From positions 1 through 60,724 of the forward strand of contig DWZH01000020.1 in NCBI GenBank assembly GCA_019118275.1: a DNA stretch of 60,724 nt, written 5' to 3'. A program made the position numbers and the translations under genes. The DNA is from Candidatus Brachybacterium merdavium. GTDB lineage: Bacteria; Actinomycetota; Actinomycetes; Actinomycetales; Dermabacteraceae. The notes under the pieces are model-generated. The model was given only the letters and a program-made list of their open reading frames with translations, had not been told where the DNA came from and did not search any database. Below, piece by piece: positions 51,204-58,638 of the stretch (within the stretch, counting starts at the first letter, position 1; each line of letters opens with the position of its first letter).

Positions 51204-51236
51204 TCTGAAATCTTCCAAGCTCTGGAAGTTTTCAGA
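51204..51236. terminator. Palindrome, copy 2 of the inverted pair
   Basis: TCTGAAATCTTCCA (51204-51217), 5-nt loop, TGGAAGTTTTCAGA (51223-51236), 13 of 14 paired. Preceded by GTTGAGC. Lies 96 bp beyond the ptsH stop and could terminate it. Confidence 0.65.
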
Positions 51237-51331
51237 CCCGAACCCGACAAGGCGACCTGGTACAGGGACTCTCGCCCTGGCCCGGTCATTCCTGCTCCCC
51301 AGGCCCGGTCACTCCTGCTCCCCTGAACCGG

Positions 51332-51604
51332 TCACTCCTCCGCATCGAGGTCCTTCTCCAGCAGATCGGCCAGGGCGTTGACGGACTCCTCGGCGCCCTC
51401 GCCCTCGGCGCGCAGCGTGACCTCGTCGCCCTGCGCGGCGCCCAGTGTCATCAGCATCAGCATGCTGGAGGCCTGCACGGCGTTGCCACCGGGCTTCTCG
51501 ATGGTCACGGTCGCAGGCTGCTGCTCAGCGGCCTTGGCGAAGATCCCAGCGGGACGTGCGTGCAGGCCGGTCTTGCTGGCGATGGTGACGGTGCGCTCTG
51601 CCAT
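51332..51604 (-). CDS. ptsH: Phosphocarrier protein HPr
   Basis: 90 residues; carries phosphate from enzyme I to PTS EIIA domains. Active-site His15 in KTGLHARPAG; the regulatory-serine segment reads QASSMLMLMTLGA (Ser46). Length and fold are standard. It is the last gene of the mtlA-mtlD-ptsH cluster. Its 194-bp upstream gap is filled by a 26-bp tandem repeat, and AAGGAAA lies just before the ATG. Confidence 0.96.
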   Translation of the reverse strand: MAERTVTIASKTGLHARPAGIFAKAAEQQPATVTIEKPGGNAVQASSMLMLMTLGAAQGDEVTLRAEGEGAEESVNALADLLEKDLDAEE

Positions 51605-51652
51605 GGTGTGTTTCCTTTCGAGTGCCGCGGGAGCGGCGGGGTGGATCTGGTC

Positions 51653-51769
51653 GCTGAGACGGTGGGCTGAGACGGCGGGGTGAGACGGTGGGCTGAGACG
51701 GCGGGATGAGTCGTGACGCTGAGACGGCGGGATGAGTCGTGACGTTGAGACGGCGGGATGAGCCGTGCC
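51653..51769. repeat. 26-bp tandem repeat in the ptsH leader
   Basis: Three contiguous 26-bp units of GCTGAGACGGCGGGATGAG plus TCGTGAC (51692-51717, 51718-51743, 51744-51769; the last has four changes), preceded by three partial CTGAGACGG(T/C)GGG units from 51653. Lies wholly between mtlD and ptsH, upstream of ptsH on its strand. Confidence 0.85.
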
Positions 51770-51798
51770 GCTGAGGTGTCTGGGCTACGGTGTGCCGC

Positions 51799-52941
51799 TC
51801 AGGTGGCGGGGTGGTGGATGGTGATGCGTTTGAGCACTGCCGCGAAGGCCGGATCATCGGGAGTCAGTCCGGTGACCTCGGTGGCGACGACATGAGCGGG
51901 CTCGGTGCGCAGCAGCTCCTGGAGCCGGTCGACCTCCTCGTCCCCCTCGGGGGAGAAGGCCAGCGCCGCGGAGAAGGCATCCAGCAGGGCGTCGTGGGAC
52001 ATGCCCCGATCGGCGAGCTCAGCGGCGGGAGCGATGATCCGCTCGTGTCGGGAGAGCTTGCGCAGCACGGCCCGTCCCACCCGCTCGACCGGATCGGGCA
52101 GATGCGGGTTGGCGAACCGGTCCAGGCACCGGTGGGCGTACTCCTCCTGGGTCTCGGTCTCGAAGCCGTGCTTGGCGACCAGCAGGGCCGAGGTCTCGGC
52201 CAGCACCGAGCGGACCCGGTCGCGCACCGAGTGATCGGCGAGGGCATCGGCGATAGTGGCATGGCCGGCGCCCCAGCCGTGCCAGGCGGCTGCGGCGTGG
52301 CCGGTGTTGACCGTGAACAGCTTGCGCTCGATGTATGGTTCCAGATCCTCCACCCAGGTGATGCCGGGGATGTCGGGCTCGGTGCCGTCGAAGGGTCCGC
52401 GCTCTACCGCCCACTCGTGGAAGTCCTCGACCGTCACGTCCAGTCCCGCATCCGGGGCCTGGATGGGCACGATCCGATCCACCGCGGTGTTGGCGAACAG
52501 CGCCTTCTCGTCGAGGTCCTCACCCTGGTAGTGGGAGCGGACCTCCGCTTCCAGCAGGTCGGTCGCGTTCAGCGCGTTCTCGCAGGCCATCACGGCGATG
52601 CGCGGGGAACCGGCGGGTCGAGCCTCGATGCCGGCCGCGATGCCGGGCGCGACGAGGCGCAGGATGTGGGCCCCCACGGCGGTGGTGACCACGTCGGCGG
52701 CGGCGATCTCATCGGTCAGATCTTGGGGGTTGGTGGCCGAGTTGATCGCCCGGAACCCGTCGACCACCGTGGAGCTCGGCGTCTGGCCGACGGTGCGGAC
52801 CGTGTAGGAGCCGGCCGCCTGGAGCGAGGCGATGAGGTCCTCGGCGACGTCGGAGAACACCAGCTCGTAGCCGGCCTCGTGCAGCAGCAGCCCCACGAAA
52901 CCACGGCCGATGTTCCCCGCCCCGATATGGACTGCTCTCAT
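51799..52941 (-). CDS. mtlD: Mannitol-1-phosphate 5-dehydrogenase
   Basis: 380 residues; oxidises mannitol-1-phosphate to fructose-6-phosphate with NAD. Rossmann motif MRAVHIGAGNIGRGFVGLLLHEAG at the very start, then DVVTTAVGAHILRLVAPGIA and the catalytic-domain segment ERKLFTVNTGHAAAAWHGWGAGHATIADAL, whose Lys and His positions match polyol long-chain dehydrogenases. It begins 7 bp after mtlA ends; the two are clearly one operon delivering and processing mannitol. Confidence 0.96.
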   Translation of the reverse strand: MRAVHIGAGNIGRGFVGLLLHEAGYELVFSDVAEDLIASLQAAGSYTVRTVGQTPSSTVVDGFRAINSATNPQDLTDEIAAADVVTTAVGAHILRLVAPGIAAGIEARPAGSPRIAVMACENALNATDLLEAEVRSHYQGEDLDEKALFANTAVDRIVPIQAPDAGLDVTVEDFHEWAVERGPFDGTEPDIPGITWVEDLEPYIERKLFTVNTGHAAAAWHGWGAGHATIADALADHSVRDRVRSVLAETSALLVAKHGFETETQEEYAHRCLDRFANPHLPDPVERVGRAVLRKLSRHERIIAPAAELADRGMSHDALLDAFSAALAFSPEGDEEVDRLQELLRTEPAHVVATEVTGLTPDDPAFAAVLKRITIHHPAT

Positions 52942-52948
52942 GTCCGGT

Positions 52949-55144
52949 TCACTCCTCTTCGTCGCTGAAGATGGCCAGGATCTCTTCGGCCGTGGTGGCC
53001 TCCTCCAGCCGGGTGACCTGGGAGGGGTCGGAGAAGGTCATGGCGACATTCTGCAACAGGGTCAGGTGCTCGTTGCCGACTCCGGCGATTCCGATGACGA
53101 ACTTGGCTTCGTTGCCGCCCCAGTCGATCCCGCCCGGGTAGCGCACGAACGACATCGCCGACCGGGTGATGGACTCCTTCGCGTCACCGGTGCCGTGAGG
53201 GATCGCCAATCCGTTGCCCATGAAGGTCGAGACCGTCGCCTCACGGTCGTGCATGGCCTGCACGTAGCTCTCGTCCACGGCGCCGGCGGCGACCAGCAGG
53301 GACCCGGCCTCGTCGATGCCGGAGGCGGCGTCGGTGGCCGAGCCGTCCAGGATGATCGAGGAGCGGGCCAGGATCACCGGCTCGGCGGAGGCGTCCGCGG
53401 GCGTGTCCGCGGCGTCTGCGGGGGCGTCGGCCTCGGCTTCGACCTCGGCCCGAGCGTCCGCTGCCTGTCGGCCCTCGACGTCGGCCCGGTGGGTCGGGCG
53501 GTGATCCGGGCCGGCCGCGGCGGCACCTGCGGCCGGGGCGTCGGAGCTGTCAGCCGGTGCGGAATCGTCGGCCGGTTCGGTCGCCGTCTCGGGATCGTTG
53601 CGCTGGGCGATCAGCTCGACGACCTCGTCGTAGCGCGGGGAGTTCATGAACTGATCCACGCTGACATGCACGGCGGAGCCGGTCCGCTGGCGGGCGCGGT
53701 CGGTCAGCTCCTTCTGGGTCACCACCACGTCCCACTCGTCGCTGAGGCTCGAGATGGCCTTGTTGGTGACCTCGATGTCGTCGAAGCCCGCCGCGCGCAC
53801 CTTCCTGCGCAGCACGGTCGCGCCCATCGCGGAGGAGCCCATGCCGGCGTCGCAGGCGAAGACGATCTTCTCGATGGGCCCGGTGTGGCTCGAGTCGTCG
53901 GCGGCGACCCCGGCCGCGCCGGCTGCGCCACCTCCGGTCAGAGCGCCGGAGACGGAGGACTTCTTGCCCTTCATCTGCTCCATCTTCGCGGTCGCGGAGG
54001 TGATGTCGCCGTCCTCCTGCTTGCCGATCCGCAGGAACAGCGTCGAGAGGGCGAAGCTGACGGCCGCTGCGGCCGCCACCGCCAGGGCGATGCCCACATA
54101 GGAGTCGCGGGCGGCGACCCCGAACACCGCGATGATCGATCCGGGCGCGGCGGGAGCGATGAGCCCGGTGTCGAACAGAACGTTGACGAACACGCCGGTC
54201 ATGCCGCCGCCGATCGCGGCGAGGATCAGCACCGGCTTCATCAGCACGTAGGGGAAATAGATCTCGTGGATGCCGCCGAAGAACTGGATGATCGCCGCGC
54301 CGGGGGCCGAGGCGCGGGCCGCTCCGCGGCCGAAGATCGTGTACGCCAGCAGGATGCCGACGCCGGGGCCCGGGTTGGCCTCCAGCAGGAACAGCACCGA
54401 CTTCCCGTTGAGGCCGGCCTCGGAGATGCCGAGCGGGGTGAGGACCCCGTGATTGATGGCGTTGTTGAGGAAGAAGACCTTGGCCGGCTCGATCAACAGC
54501 GACACCAGGGGCAGCAGCCCGGCGTTGACCAGGCCGGCGACGCCGTTGGCCAGCAGGGTCATCAGGCCGTTGACCAGCGGGGCGAGGCCGAAGAATCCGG
54601 CCACCAGCATCACGAAGCCGAAGATGCCGGCCGAGAACATGTTCACCAGCATCTCGAAGCCGGCCGGGATGTGGTCCTGCCACAGCCGGTCCAGCTTCTG
54701 CATCAGCCAGGCGGTGAGCGGGGCGATGATCATCGCCCCGATGAACATGTGCACCTCGGGCAGGGCCTCGAAGGCGGACTCGGCGTTGCCCGCGGCGAGC
54801 CATCTCTCGAGCTCGGCGGCGTTCTCCTGCGCGATCAGCCAGTCCGAGCCGGCGATCACGCCCATGGTGGCGATCACGCCCACCACGGCGCCGCGCGCCT
54901 CGTAGATCATGCGGCCGCCGGTGTTGGCGATCAGCAGCGGCAGCAGGTAGTGGATCATCGGGCCGACGGCGCTGGCCAGCGGCTCGTTCGGCGTCCAGCC
55001 ATCGGGGATGAAGAAGGCGGTCAGGATGCCCCAGGCGATCAGCGCCGGGATGTTCGGCATCACCATGTTCGACAGGGAGGTGCCGACCTTCTGCAACGCC
55101 ACACGCGGGCTGAACCCGCGCTCGGCCTCAGTAGCTGTGCTCAT
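52949..55144 (-). CDS. mtlA: PTS mannitol transporter subunit IICBA
   Basis: 731 residues, three fused PTS domains. EIIC membrane domain 1-370 with the signature GGIHEIYFPYVLMKP (291-305) and NHGVLTPLG. EIIB 425-515, phosphorylation site Cys431 in FACDAGMGSSAMG. A 75-residue Ala/Asp-rich linker (about 518-590). EIIA 591-731 with His650 in GLAIPHGTGD. It imports mannitol and phosphorylates it to mannitol-1-phosphate using HPr. A 155-bp leader precedes it with a possible -10 TAGACT (complement of 55266-55271). No MtlR activator gene is nearby. Confidence 0.96.
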   Translation of the reverse strand: MSTATEAERGFSPRVALQKVGTSLSNMVMPNIPALIAWGILTAFFIPDGWTPNEPLASAVGPMIHYLLPLLIANTGGRMIYEARGAVVGVIATMGVIAGSDWLIAQENAAELERWLAAGNAESAFEALPEVHMFIGAMIIAPLTAWLMQKLDRLWQDHIPAGFEMLVNMFSAGIFGFVMLVAGFFGLAPLVNGLMTLLANGVAGLVNAGLLPLVSLLIEPAKVFFLNNAINHGVLTPLGISEAGLNGKSVLFLLEANPGPGVGILLAYTIFGRGAARASAPGAAIIQFFGGIHEIYFPYVLMKPVLILAAIGGGMTGVFVNVLFDTGLIAPAAPGSIIAVFGVAARDSYVGIALAVAAAAAVSFALSTLFLRIGKQEDGDITSATAKMEQMKGKKSSVSGALTGGGAAGAAGVAADDSSHTGPIEKIVFACDAGMGSSAMGATVLRRKVRAAGFDDIEVTNKAISSLSDEWDVVVTQKELTDRARQRTGSAVHVSVDQFMNSPRYDEVVELIAQRNDPETATEPADDSAPADSSDAPAAGAAAAGPDHRPTHRADVEGRQAADARAEVEAEADAPADAADTPADASAEPVILARSSIILDGSATDAASGIDEAGSLLVAAGAVDESYVQAMHDREATVSTFMGNGLAIPHGTGDAKESITRSAMSFVRYPGGIDWGGNEAKFVIGIAGVGNEHLTLLQNVAMTFSDPSQVTRLEEATTAEEILAIFSDEEE

Positions 55145-55265
55145 GACGTGTCCTCATCGACAGTCGGCGGGACCGGGGATCCCGTCGAGCGGCTGGGCGC
55201 ACCGGGCGGCACGCTGCGACCCGTCGGAGCGGCCCCGCAGGAGAGTGCTCCGTCGGCGTATGGGC

Positions 55266-55271
55266 AGTCTA
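55266..55271 (-). promoter_or_regulatory. Possible -10 of the mannitol operon
   Basis: TAGACT on the minus strand, about 120 nt before the mtlA ATG; the only well-placed -10 seen in the gap, no clear -35. Confidence 0.35.
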
Positions 55272-55299
55272 AGCCGGAAATGCGGGAGCCGCCCACCAC

Positions 55300-56040
55300 T
55301 CACGGGCGGACGTCATGTTCGTGGTGCGCGGCACGCCAGCGACGGAAGGCCAGGAACGTCAGCACGAGCACCGCTGTCCAGGAGATCGCGACGATGATCC
55401 CGTGCAGCAGGTTGGAATCAGCGATGAAGGCCCCGATCGCCACCAGGGAGAGCTGGCCGGGCAACGAGGACACGATGGTGGCGATCAGGAAGTCGCGGCT
55501 GGGCACGGCCAGCGCCCCGCTGCCGTAGTTCACCGGCCAGTAGGGCACTCCGGGCAGCAGCCGCAAGGTGCACACGGCGTAGAAACCGCCGCCCTCCAGG
55601 CGATCCTCGACCATTCCGGCGTGCGATCCCAGCAGGCGCATCACGGTCTCCCGGCCCAGCCCGCGCGCGAGCCAGTAGGCGCCCCAGCAGCCGGCCACCA
55701 CCCCGATCATCGACAAGGCGGTTCCCACCGGGATCCCGAACACCAGGCCGCCGGTGACCGCCATGATGGTCACCGGGATCGGGGTCAGGGCCACCAGCGC
55801 GTACAGCACGACGAAAGCGGCCACTCCCCACGTCCCGAGCCCGGCGATATCGGCCTGCAGAGTGCCCAGATCGGGCAGGCGCACGTTGAAGGCCAACCAC
55901 AGCATCGTCACCAGCGTCAGCACCAGGGCGATGTTGCGCAGGATCGAACCCCAGGGCGTGCCGTCGCGCTCACGCGTCCGGCGCGCCTCGCGCGTCTCGG
56001 ACGGCGTCGTCGCGGGCGTGGGCTCGGTCGGGTCGGACAT
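55300..56040 (-). CDS. VTT-domain (TVP38/TMEM64, DedA-like) membrane protein
   Basis: 246 residues with about six membrane segments after a basic cytoplasmic start. VTT motifs are clear: VALTPIPVTIMAVTGGLVFGIPVGTALSMIGVVAGCWGAYWLARGLGRE, and RLLPGVPYWPVNYGSGALAVPSRDFLIATIVSSLPGQLSLVAIG with the conserved Arg, Pro and Gly residues of the re-entrant loop. Homologues act in lipid scrambling, undecaprenyl-phosphate recycling or proton-coupled homeostasis. The ATG at 56040 is used; the frame opens 26 codons earlier over low-complexity Pro/Arg sequence. It ends 155 bp from the divergent-facing mtlA start. Confidence 0.87.
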   Translation of the reverse strand: MSDPTEPTPATTPSETREARRTRERDGTPWGSILRNIALVLTLVTMLWLAFNVRLPDLGTLQADIAGLGTWGVAAFVVLYALVALTPIPVTIMAVTGGLVFGIPVGTALSMIGVVAGCWGAYWLARGLGRETVMRLLGSHAGMVEDRLEGGGFYAVCTLRLLPGVPYWPVNYGSGALAVPSRDFLIATIVSSLPGQLSLVAIGAFIADSNLLHGIIVAISWTAVLVLTFLAFRRWRAAHHEHDVRP

Positions 56041-56114
56041 CGGTCTCCGGATCGGACGAGGGGGAGGAGGGGAGGGACGAGCCAGTCTCCCATGGGCTGC
56101 GAGGGCCGGGCTCC

Positions 56115-56375
56115 CCACATCGTGCGCAGCACCCGGATCACGGCGTCGAGGTCGAGTCCCTCGCGACGGCCGATGGTCACCAGTCGGCGTGCCGCCTGGA
56201 CGACGGAGGAGGGCACCACGGCCACCTGTTCGCTGACCCGGGTCTCCGAGCCGACGCGGGAGACGACCAGCCCCTCGGCCTCGAGGGGCCGATACGCCTT
56301 GGCGACCGTGCCGGGGGCGACCTCGAGATCGGAGGCCAGCTGACGGACCGACGGCAATCGCTCATCGGTGCCGAC
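56115..56375 (-). pseudogene. Decayed GntR/YtrA-type regulator gene
   Basis: The reading frame encodes most of a YtrA-type winged helix and tail (VGTDERLPSVRQLASDLEVA, then GTVAKAYRPLEAEGLVV, ETRVSEQVAV, RREGLDLDAVIRVLRTMW). The first 30-35 residues that normally open such proteins (xPPYEQIRxQI...SG) are missing, with no start codon at a suitable place. At the other end the frame runs without stop into the VTT-protein gene. The sequence upstream is instead a GTGTCA/TGACAC inverted repeat (56395-56414) and the 47-bp palindrome. I conclude the gene is broken; expression of a fragment from a weak start cannot be excluded. Confidence 0.6.
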
Positions 56376-56394
56376 CTCATGGGCGCCTCCAAGG

Positions 56395-56414
56395 CGTGTC
56401 AGCAAGGTGACACG
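56395..56414. promoter_or_regulatory. Inverted repeat at the broken end of the GntR gene
   Basis: CGTGTCA-GCAAGG-TGACACG, 7-bp arms. Looks like a GntR-type operator, possibly the former autoregulatory site. Confidence 0.35.
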
Positions 56415-56468
56415 AAACGCACCAAACGAATGGAACGCTCGCGAGGGTGGAGGTCGAGACGCGGGGCT

Positions 56469-56528
56469 CCGCCCTGTGCTGATCCGCCCTGTGCTGATCC
56501 GCCCGGGGCGGATCAGCACAGGGCGGAT
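56469..56528. repeat. 15-bp repeats forming a 47-bp near-perfect palindrome
   Basis: CCGCCCTGTGCTGAT occurs twice directly (56469-56483, 56484-56498). The arms 56482-56504 and 56506-56528 are exact 23-bp inverted copies around a single G (56505). It lies between the decayed gntR and clpP, about 40 bp before the clpP ATG. Confidence 0.85.
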
Positions 56529-56568
56529 ATCGATGCGCGAGCACCCGGAGCGGGCGAACACTCGGAGC

Positions 56569-57228
56569 ATGACCACACGAACTCCTCACCCACCGACCCT
56601 CTCCGACCCCGGCACCGCCCCCGAACGCACCGGCACGGCGCTCGCCGACCGCACCGGGCTCGGGCTGCTCCATCAGCGGATCCTGCTGCTGGACCGCGAG
56701 CTCGACCAGGACAACGGGGCCCAGCTGTGCGCGGGCCTGCTGCTGCTGGCGGCCGAGGACCCGCGCAGCGACATCACGGTGCTGATCAACTCACCGGGCG
56801 GGATGGTGCCGTCCATGCTCGCCATCGGCGACCTCTTCGACCTGGTGCCGTGCGACGTGCGCACCGTCGCCCTCGGCATGGCCTACAGCGCCGGGCAGTA
56901 CCTGCTGACCCACGGCACCCCGGGCAAGCGGCTGATCCTCCCGCACGGCCGGGTGCTGATGCACCAGGGCTCGGCCGGTTTCGGGGGCTCGGCGGCCGAC
57001 ATCGAGATCCAGGCCGAGGACCTGCGTGCCAATCGCGATCTGCTGATCGACATCACCGCCGAACGCACCGGTCGCAGCCGCGAGACCATCGCCCGGGACT
57101 CCGAGCGGGACCACTTCTGGGACGCGGAGGCCGCCGTCGAGTACGGGTTCTGCGACCGGGTGATCACCGACCTCGCCGAGATCCTCCCGCTCAGGACCGG
57201 GACCGCAGCAGCGGGGCCGGGACGATGA
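56569..57228 (+). CDS. clpP: ClpP-family protease subunit (catalytically complete)
   Basis: 219 residues; subunit of the ATP-dependent Clp protease. The triad is intact: Ser107 in LGMAYSAGQYLL, His132 in GRVLMHQGSAG and Asp181 in SERDHFWDAEAAVEYGF. NSPGGMVPSMLAIGD is the oxyanion/handle strand. The nucleophile context YSAGQ differs from the usual ASMG of housekeeping ClpP. Together with the adjacent second clpP and a PopR-like gene this resembles the Streptomyces clpP3-clpP4 locus. An upstream ATG at 56533 is an alternative start with a somewhat better AGGG site. It overlaps the next gene by 4 bp. Confidence 0.9.
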   Translation: MTTRTPHPPTLSDPGTAPERTGTALADRTGLGLLHQRILLLDRELDQDNGAQLCAGLLLLAAEDPRSDITVLINSPGGMVPSMLAIGDLFDLVPCDVRTVALGMAYSAGQYLLTHGTPGKRLILPHGRVLMHQGSAGFGGSAADIEIQAEDLRANRDLLIDITAERTGRSRETIARDSERDHFWDAEAAVEYGFCDRVITDLAEILPLRTGTAAAGPGR

Positions 57229-57824
57229 GCGGCTACACCATCCCCAGCGTCATCGAGCGCACGGTCAACGGCACCGAGCGTGCCACCGACATCTTCTCCC
57301 GGCTGCTCAGCGACCGCATCGTCTACATCGGCACCCCCATCGACGACGGCGTCGCCAACACCGTCATCGCCCAGGTGCTGCACCTGGAGAACGAGTCCCG
57401 GGACCAGCCGATCCAGGTCTACGTGAACTCCTCGGGCGGAGACGTGCAGGCGATGCTGGCCATCCACGACGCCCTGGCCTACGTGCGCAGCCAGATCGCC
57501 GTGACCTGCGTCGGGCAGGTCGTCGCGGCCCCGGTGCTGCTGCTCGCCGCGGGCACGCCGGGACTGCGGGCGGTGCTGCCCCATGCGCGGGTGGTGCTGC
57601 GTCCGCTCGAGGCCAGCGGTCGCGGGGCGATCCCCGACCTGATCCTGGCCACAGAAGAGGTGGAGCGACTCCGCAGGCAGATCGAACAGCTCCTGGCGGA
57701 CGCCACCGGCCGCCCCCGCGAGCAGGTGCGACGCGACCTCGAGCGAGAACGAGTGCTGGATGCGCAGGCCGCGGTCGCCTACGGCCTGGCGGATCAGGTG
57801 CTGTTCACGCGGCCGACGCCATGA
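57225..57824 (+). CDS. ClpP-like subunit lacking the whole catalytic triad
   Basis: 199 residues with the full ClpP fold pattern (RIVYIGTPIDDGVANTVIAQVLHLENE, VYVNSSGGDVQAMLAIHDAL). Aligned with the preceding ClpP, the nucleophile is Ala101 (CVGQVVAAPVLLL), the histidine is Arg126 (ARVVLRPLEA) and the aspartate is Glu175 (LERERVLDAQ). It therefore cannot cleave peptides by the ClpP mechanism and probably forms a mixed ring with its active partner, like ClpR of cyanobacteria and plastids. Translation is coupled to the first subunit (ATGA). Confidence 0.88.
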   Translation: MSGYTIPSVIERTVNGTERATDIFSRLLSDRIVYIGTPIDDGVANTVIAQVLHLENESRDQPIQVYVNSSGGDVQAMLAIHDALAYVRSQIAVTCVGQVVAAPVLLLAAGTPGLRAVLPHARVVLRPLEASGRGAIPDLILATEEVERLRRQIEQLLADATGRPREQVRRDLERERVLDAQAAVAYGLADQVLFTRPTP

Positions 57825-58167
57825 CACCCGGACCCGTCGGGCCGACGTCGGCCGGGGCATCCGGGCGGGTCCTTCGCAGGGTGTCCGTGAGATCGAGGAT
57901 GACCGGCGCCACCGCGCGGTCGGTGCGCCCGGCCTCCGTCGCTCCGGCCAGGCTCATCAGCTGCCCGAGAGTCAGGTCCAGGGCTCCGCAGATCGCGGCG
58001 ACCATCTCGCTGGAGGGATCCTTGCGGCCGCGTTCGACATCGGAGAGGTGCTGCATGCTCATCCCGGCCTGTGCGGCGACGTCGGCGAGTGTGCGCCCCT
58101 GAGCACGACGGCGGCGGCGCAGCGCCTCGCCGAGCAGCTCACGCAGCAGCGGTTCCAGCGGGGTCAT
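57805..58167 (-). CDS. PopR/ClgR-like XRE regulator
   Basis: 120 residues. A helix-turn-helix (about 20-80: RTLADVAAQAGMSMQHLSDVERGRKDPSSEMVAAICGALDLTLGQL) closely follows the ClgR/PopR pattern. The C-terminus ends MASAA; the terminal Ala-Ala in Streptomyces ClgR and PopR is the degradation signal read by ClpP1P2, and PopR activates clpP3-clpP4. Here the gene converges on the clpP pair with a 20-bp overlap, instead of lying upstream as popR does. TAGGTT sits 6 nt before the ATG. Function as activator of the clpP pair is inference. Confidence 0.8.
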   Translation of the reverse strand: MTPLEPLLRELLGEALRRRRRAQGRTLADVAAQAGMSMQHLSDVERGRKDPSSEMVAAICGALDLTLGQLMSLAGATEAGRTDRAVAPVILDLTDTLRRTRPDAPADVGPTGPGVMASAA

Positions 58168-58173
58168 GCACCG

Positions 58174-58179
58174 AACCTA
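58174..58179 (-). promoter_or_regulatory. -10 element of leaderless PopR-like mRNA
   Basis: TAGGTT on the minus strand, 6 nt before the ATG at 58167. Confidence 0.4.
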
Positions 58180-58241
58180 CGCGCAGCAGGGGTCACCTCG
58201 CAGCGATCTCCGCCGTGAGCGGAAAGGCTGAGCGGAAAGGC

Positions 58242-58553
58242 TCAGAGCTGTCCCTGGGCCTCCGTGCCCCCCGGAATCGGGGTCATCCTGGTGACCAGCG
58301 TCGGCTTCTCGATCAGCTCGGCGATGTCGGCGTTCAGGGTCTGGACCGGCTCACCGGCCCCATGGGCGTCGAGGTCCTCGGCCGTCGTCCACTTCTCGAG
58401 CATGGTGATGGTGCCGTCCTCGGCGTCATGGATGGCGTAGAGCTCGCAGCCCTTCTCCTCGTGGACGGCCGCGATGCCGCGCTGCATGGCCTGGGCCAGT
58501 TCCTGCTTCTTGCCGGGCTTGGGGTAGAACACGGCGGTGACGACGACGGTCAT
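58242..58553 (-). CDS. ABM-domain protein, putative quinol monooxygenase (YgiN-like)
   Basis: 103 residues, single antibiotic-biosynthesis-monooxygenase (dimeric alpha+beta barrel) domain: VVVTAVFYPKPGKKQELAQAMQRGIAAVHEEKGCELYAIHDAEDGTITMLEKWTTAEDLDAHGAGEPVQTL. The EKW segment and following DAH match YgiN-like proteins, which oxidise quinols or act on small aromatic substrates without cofactor. AAGGAG lies upstream of the ATG. No obvious partner genes. Confidence 0.85.
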   Translation of the reverse strand: MTVVVTAVFYPKPGKKQELAQAMQRGIAAVHEEKGCELYAIHDAEDGTITMLEKWTTAEDLDAHGAGEPVQTLNADIAELIEKPTLVTRMTPIPGGTEAQGQL

Positions 58554-58638
58554 GGCAGCTCCTTCGATGGGGGTGGGCGTTGCCGCGAAGCTACCAGGGG
58601 CGTCGTGCCCGCGAGCCCTCCGTTCAGCCCGCGGGACC

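Noticed and set aside
51653-51769. 26-bp repeats near ptsH considered as a CRISPR array
   Set aside because: Units abut directly without spacers.
56415-56460. Possible ClgR box before clpP (GGAACGCTCGCGAGGG)
   Set aside because: Spacing and half-sites do not fit the ClgR/PopR consensus I know; not strong enough to list as a feature.
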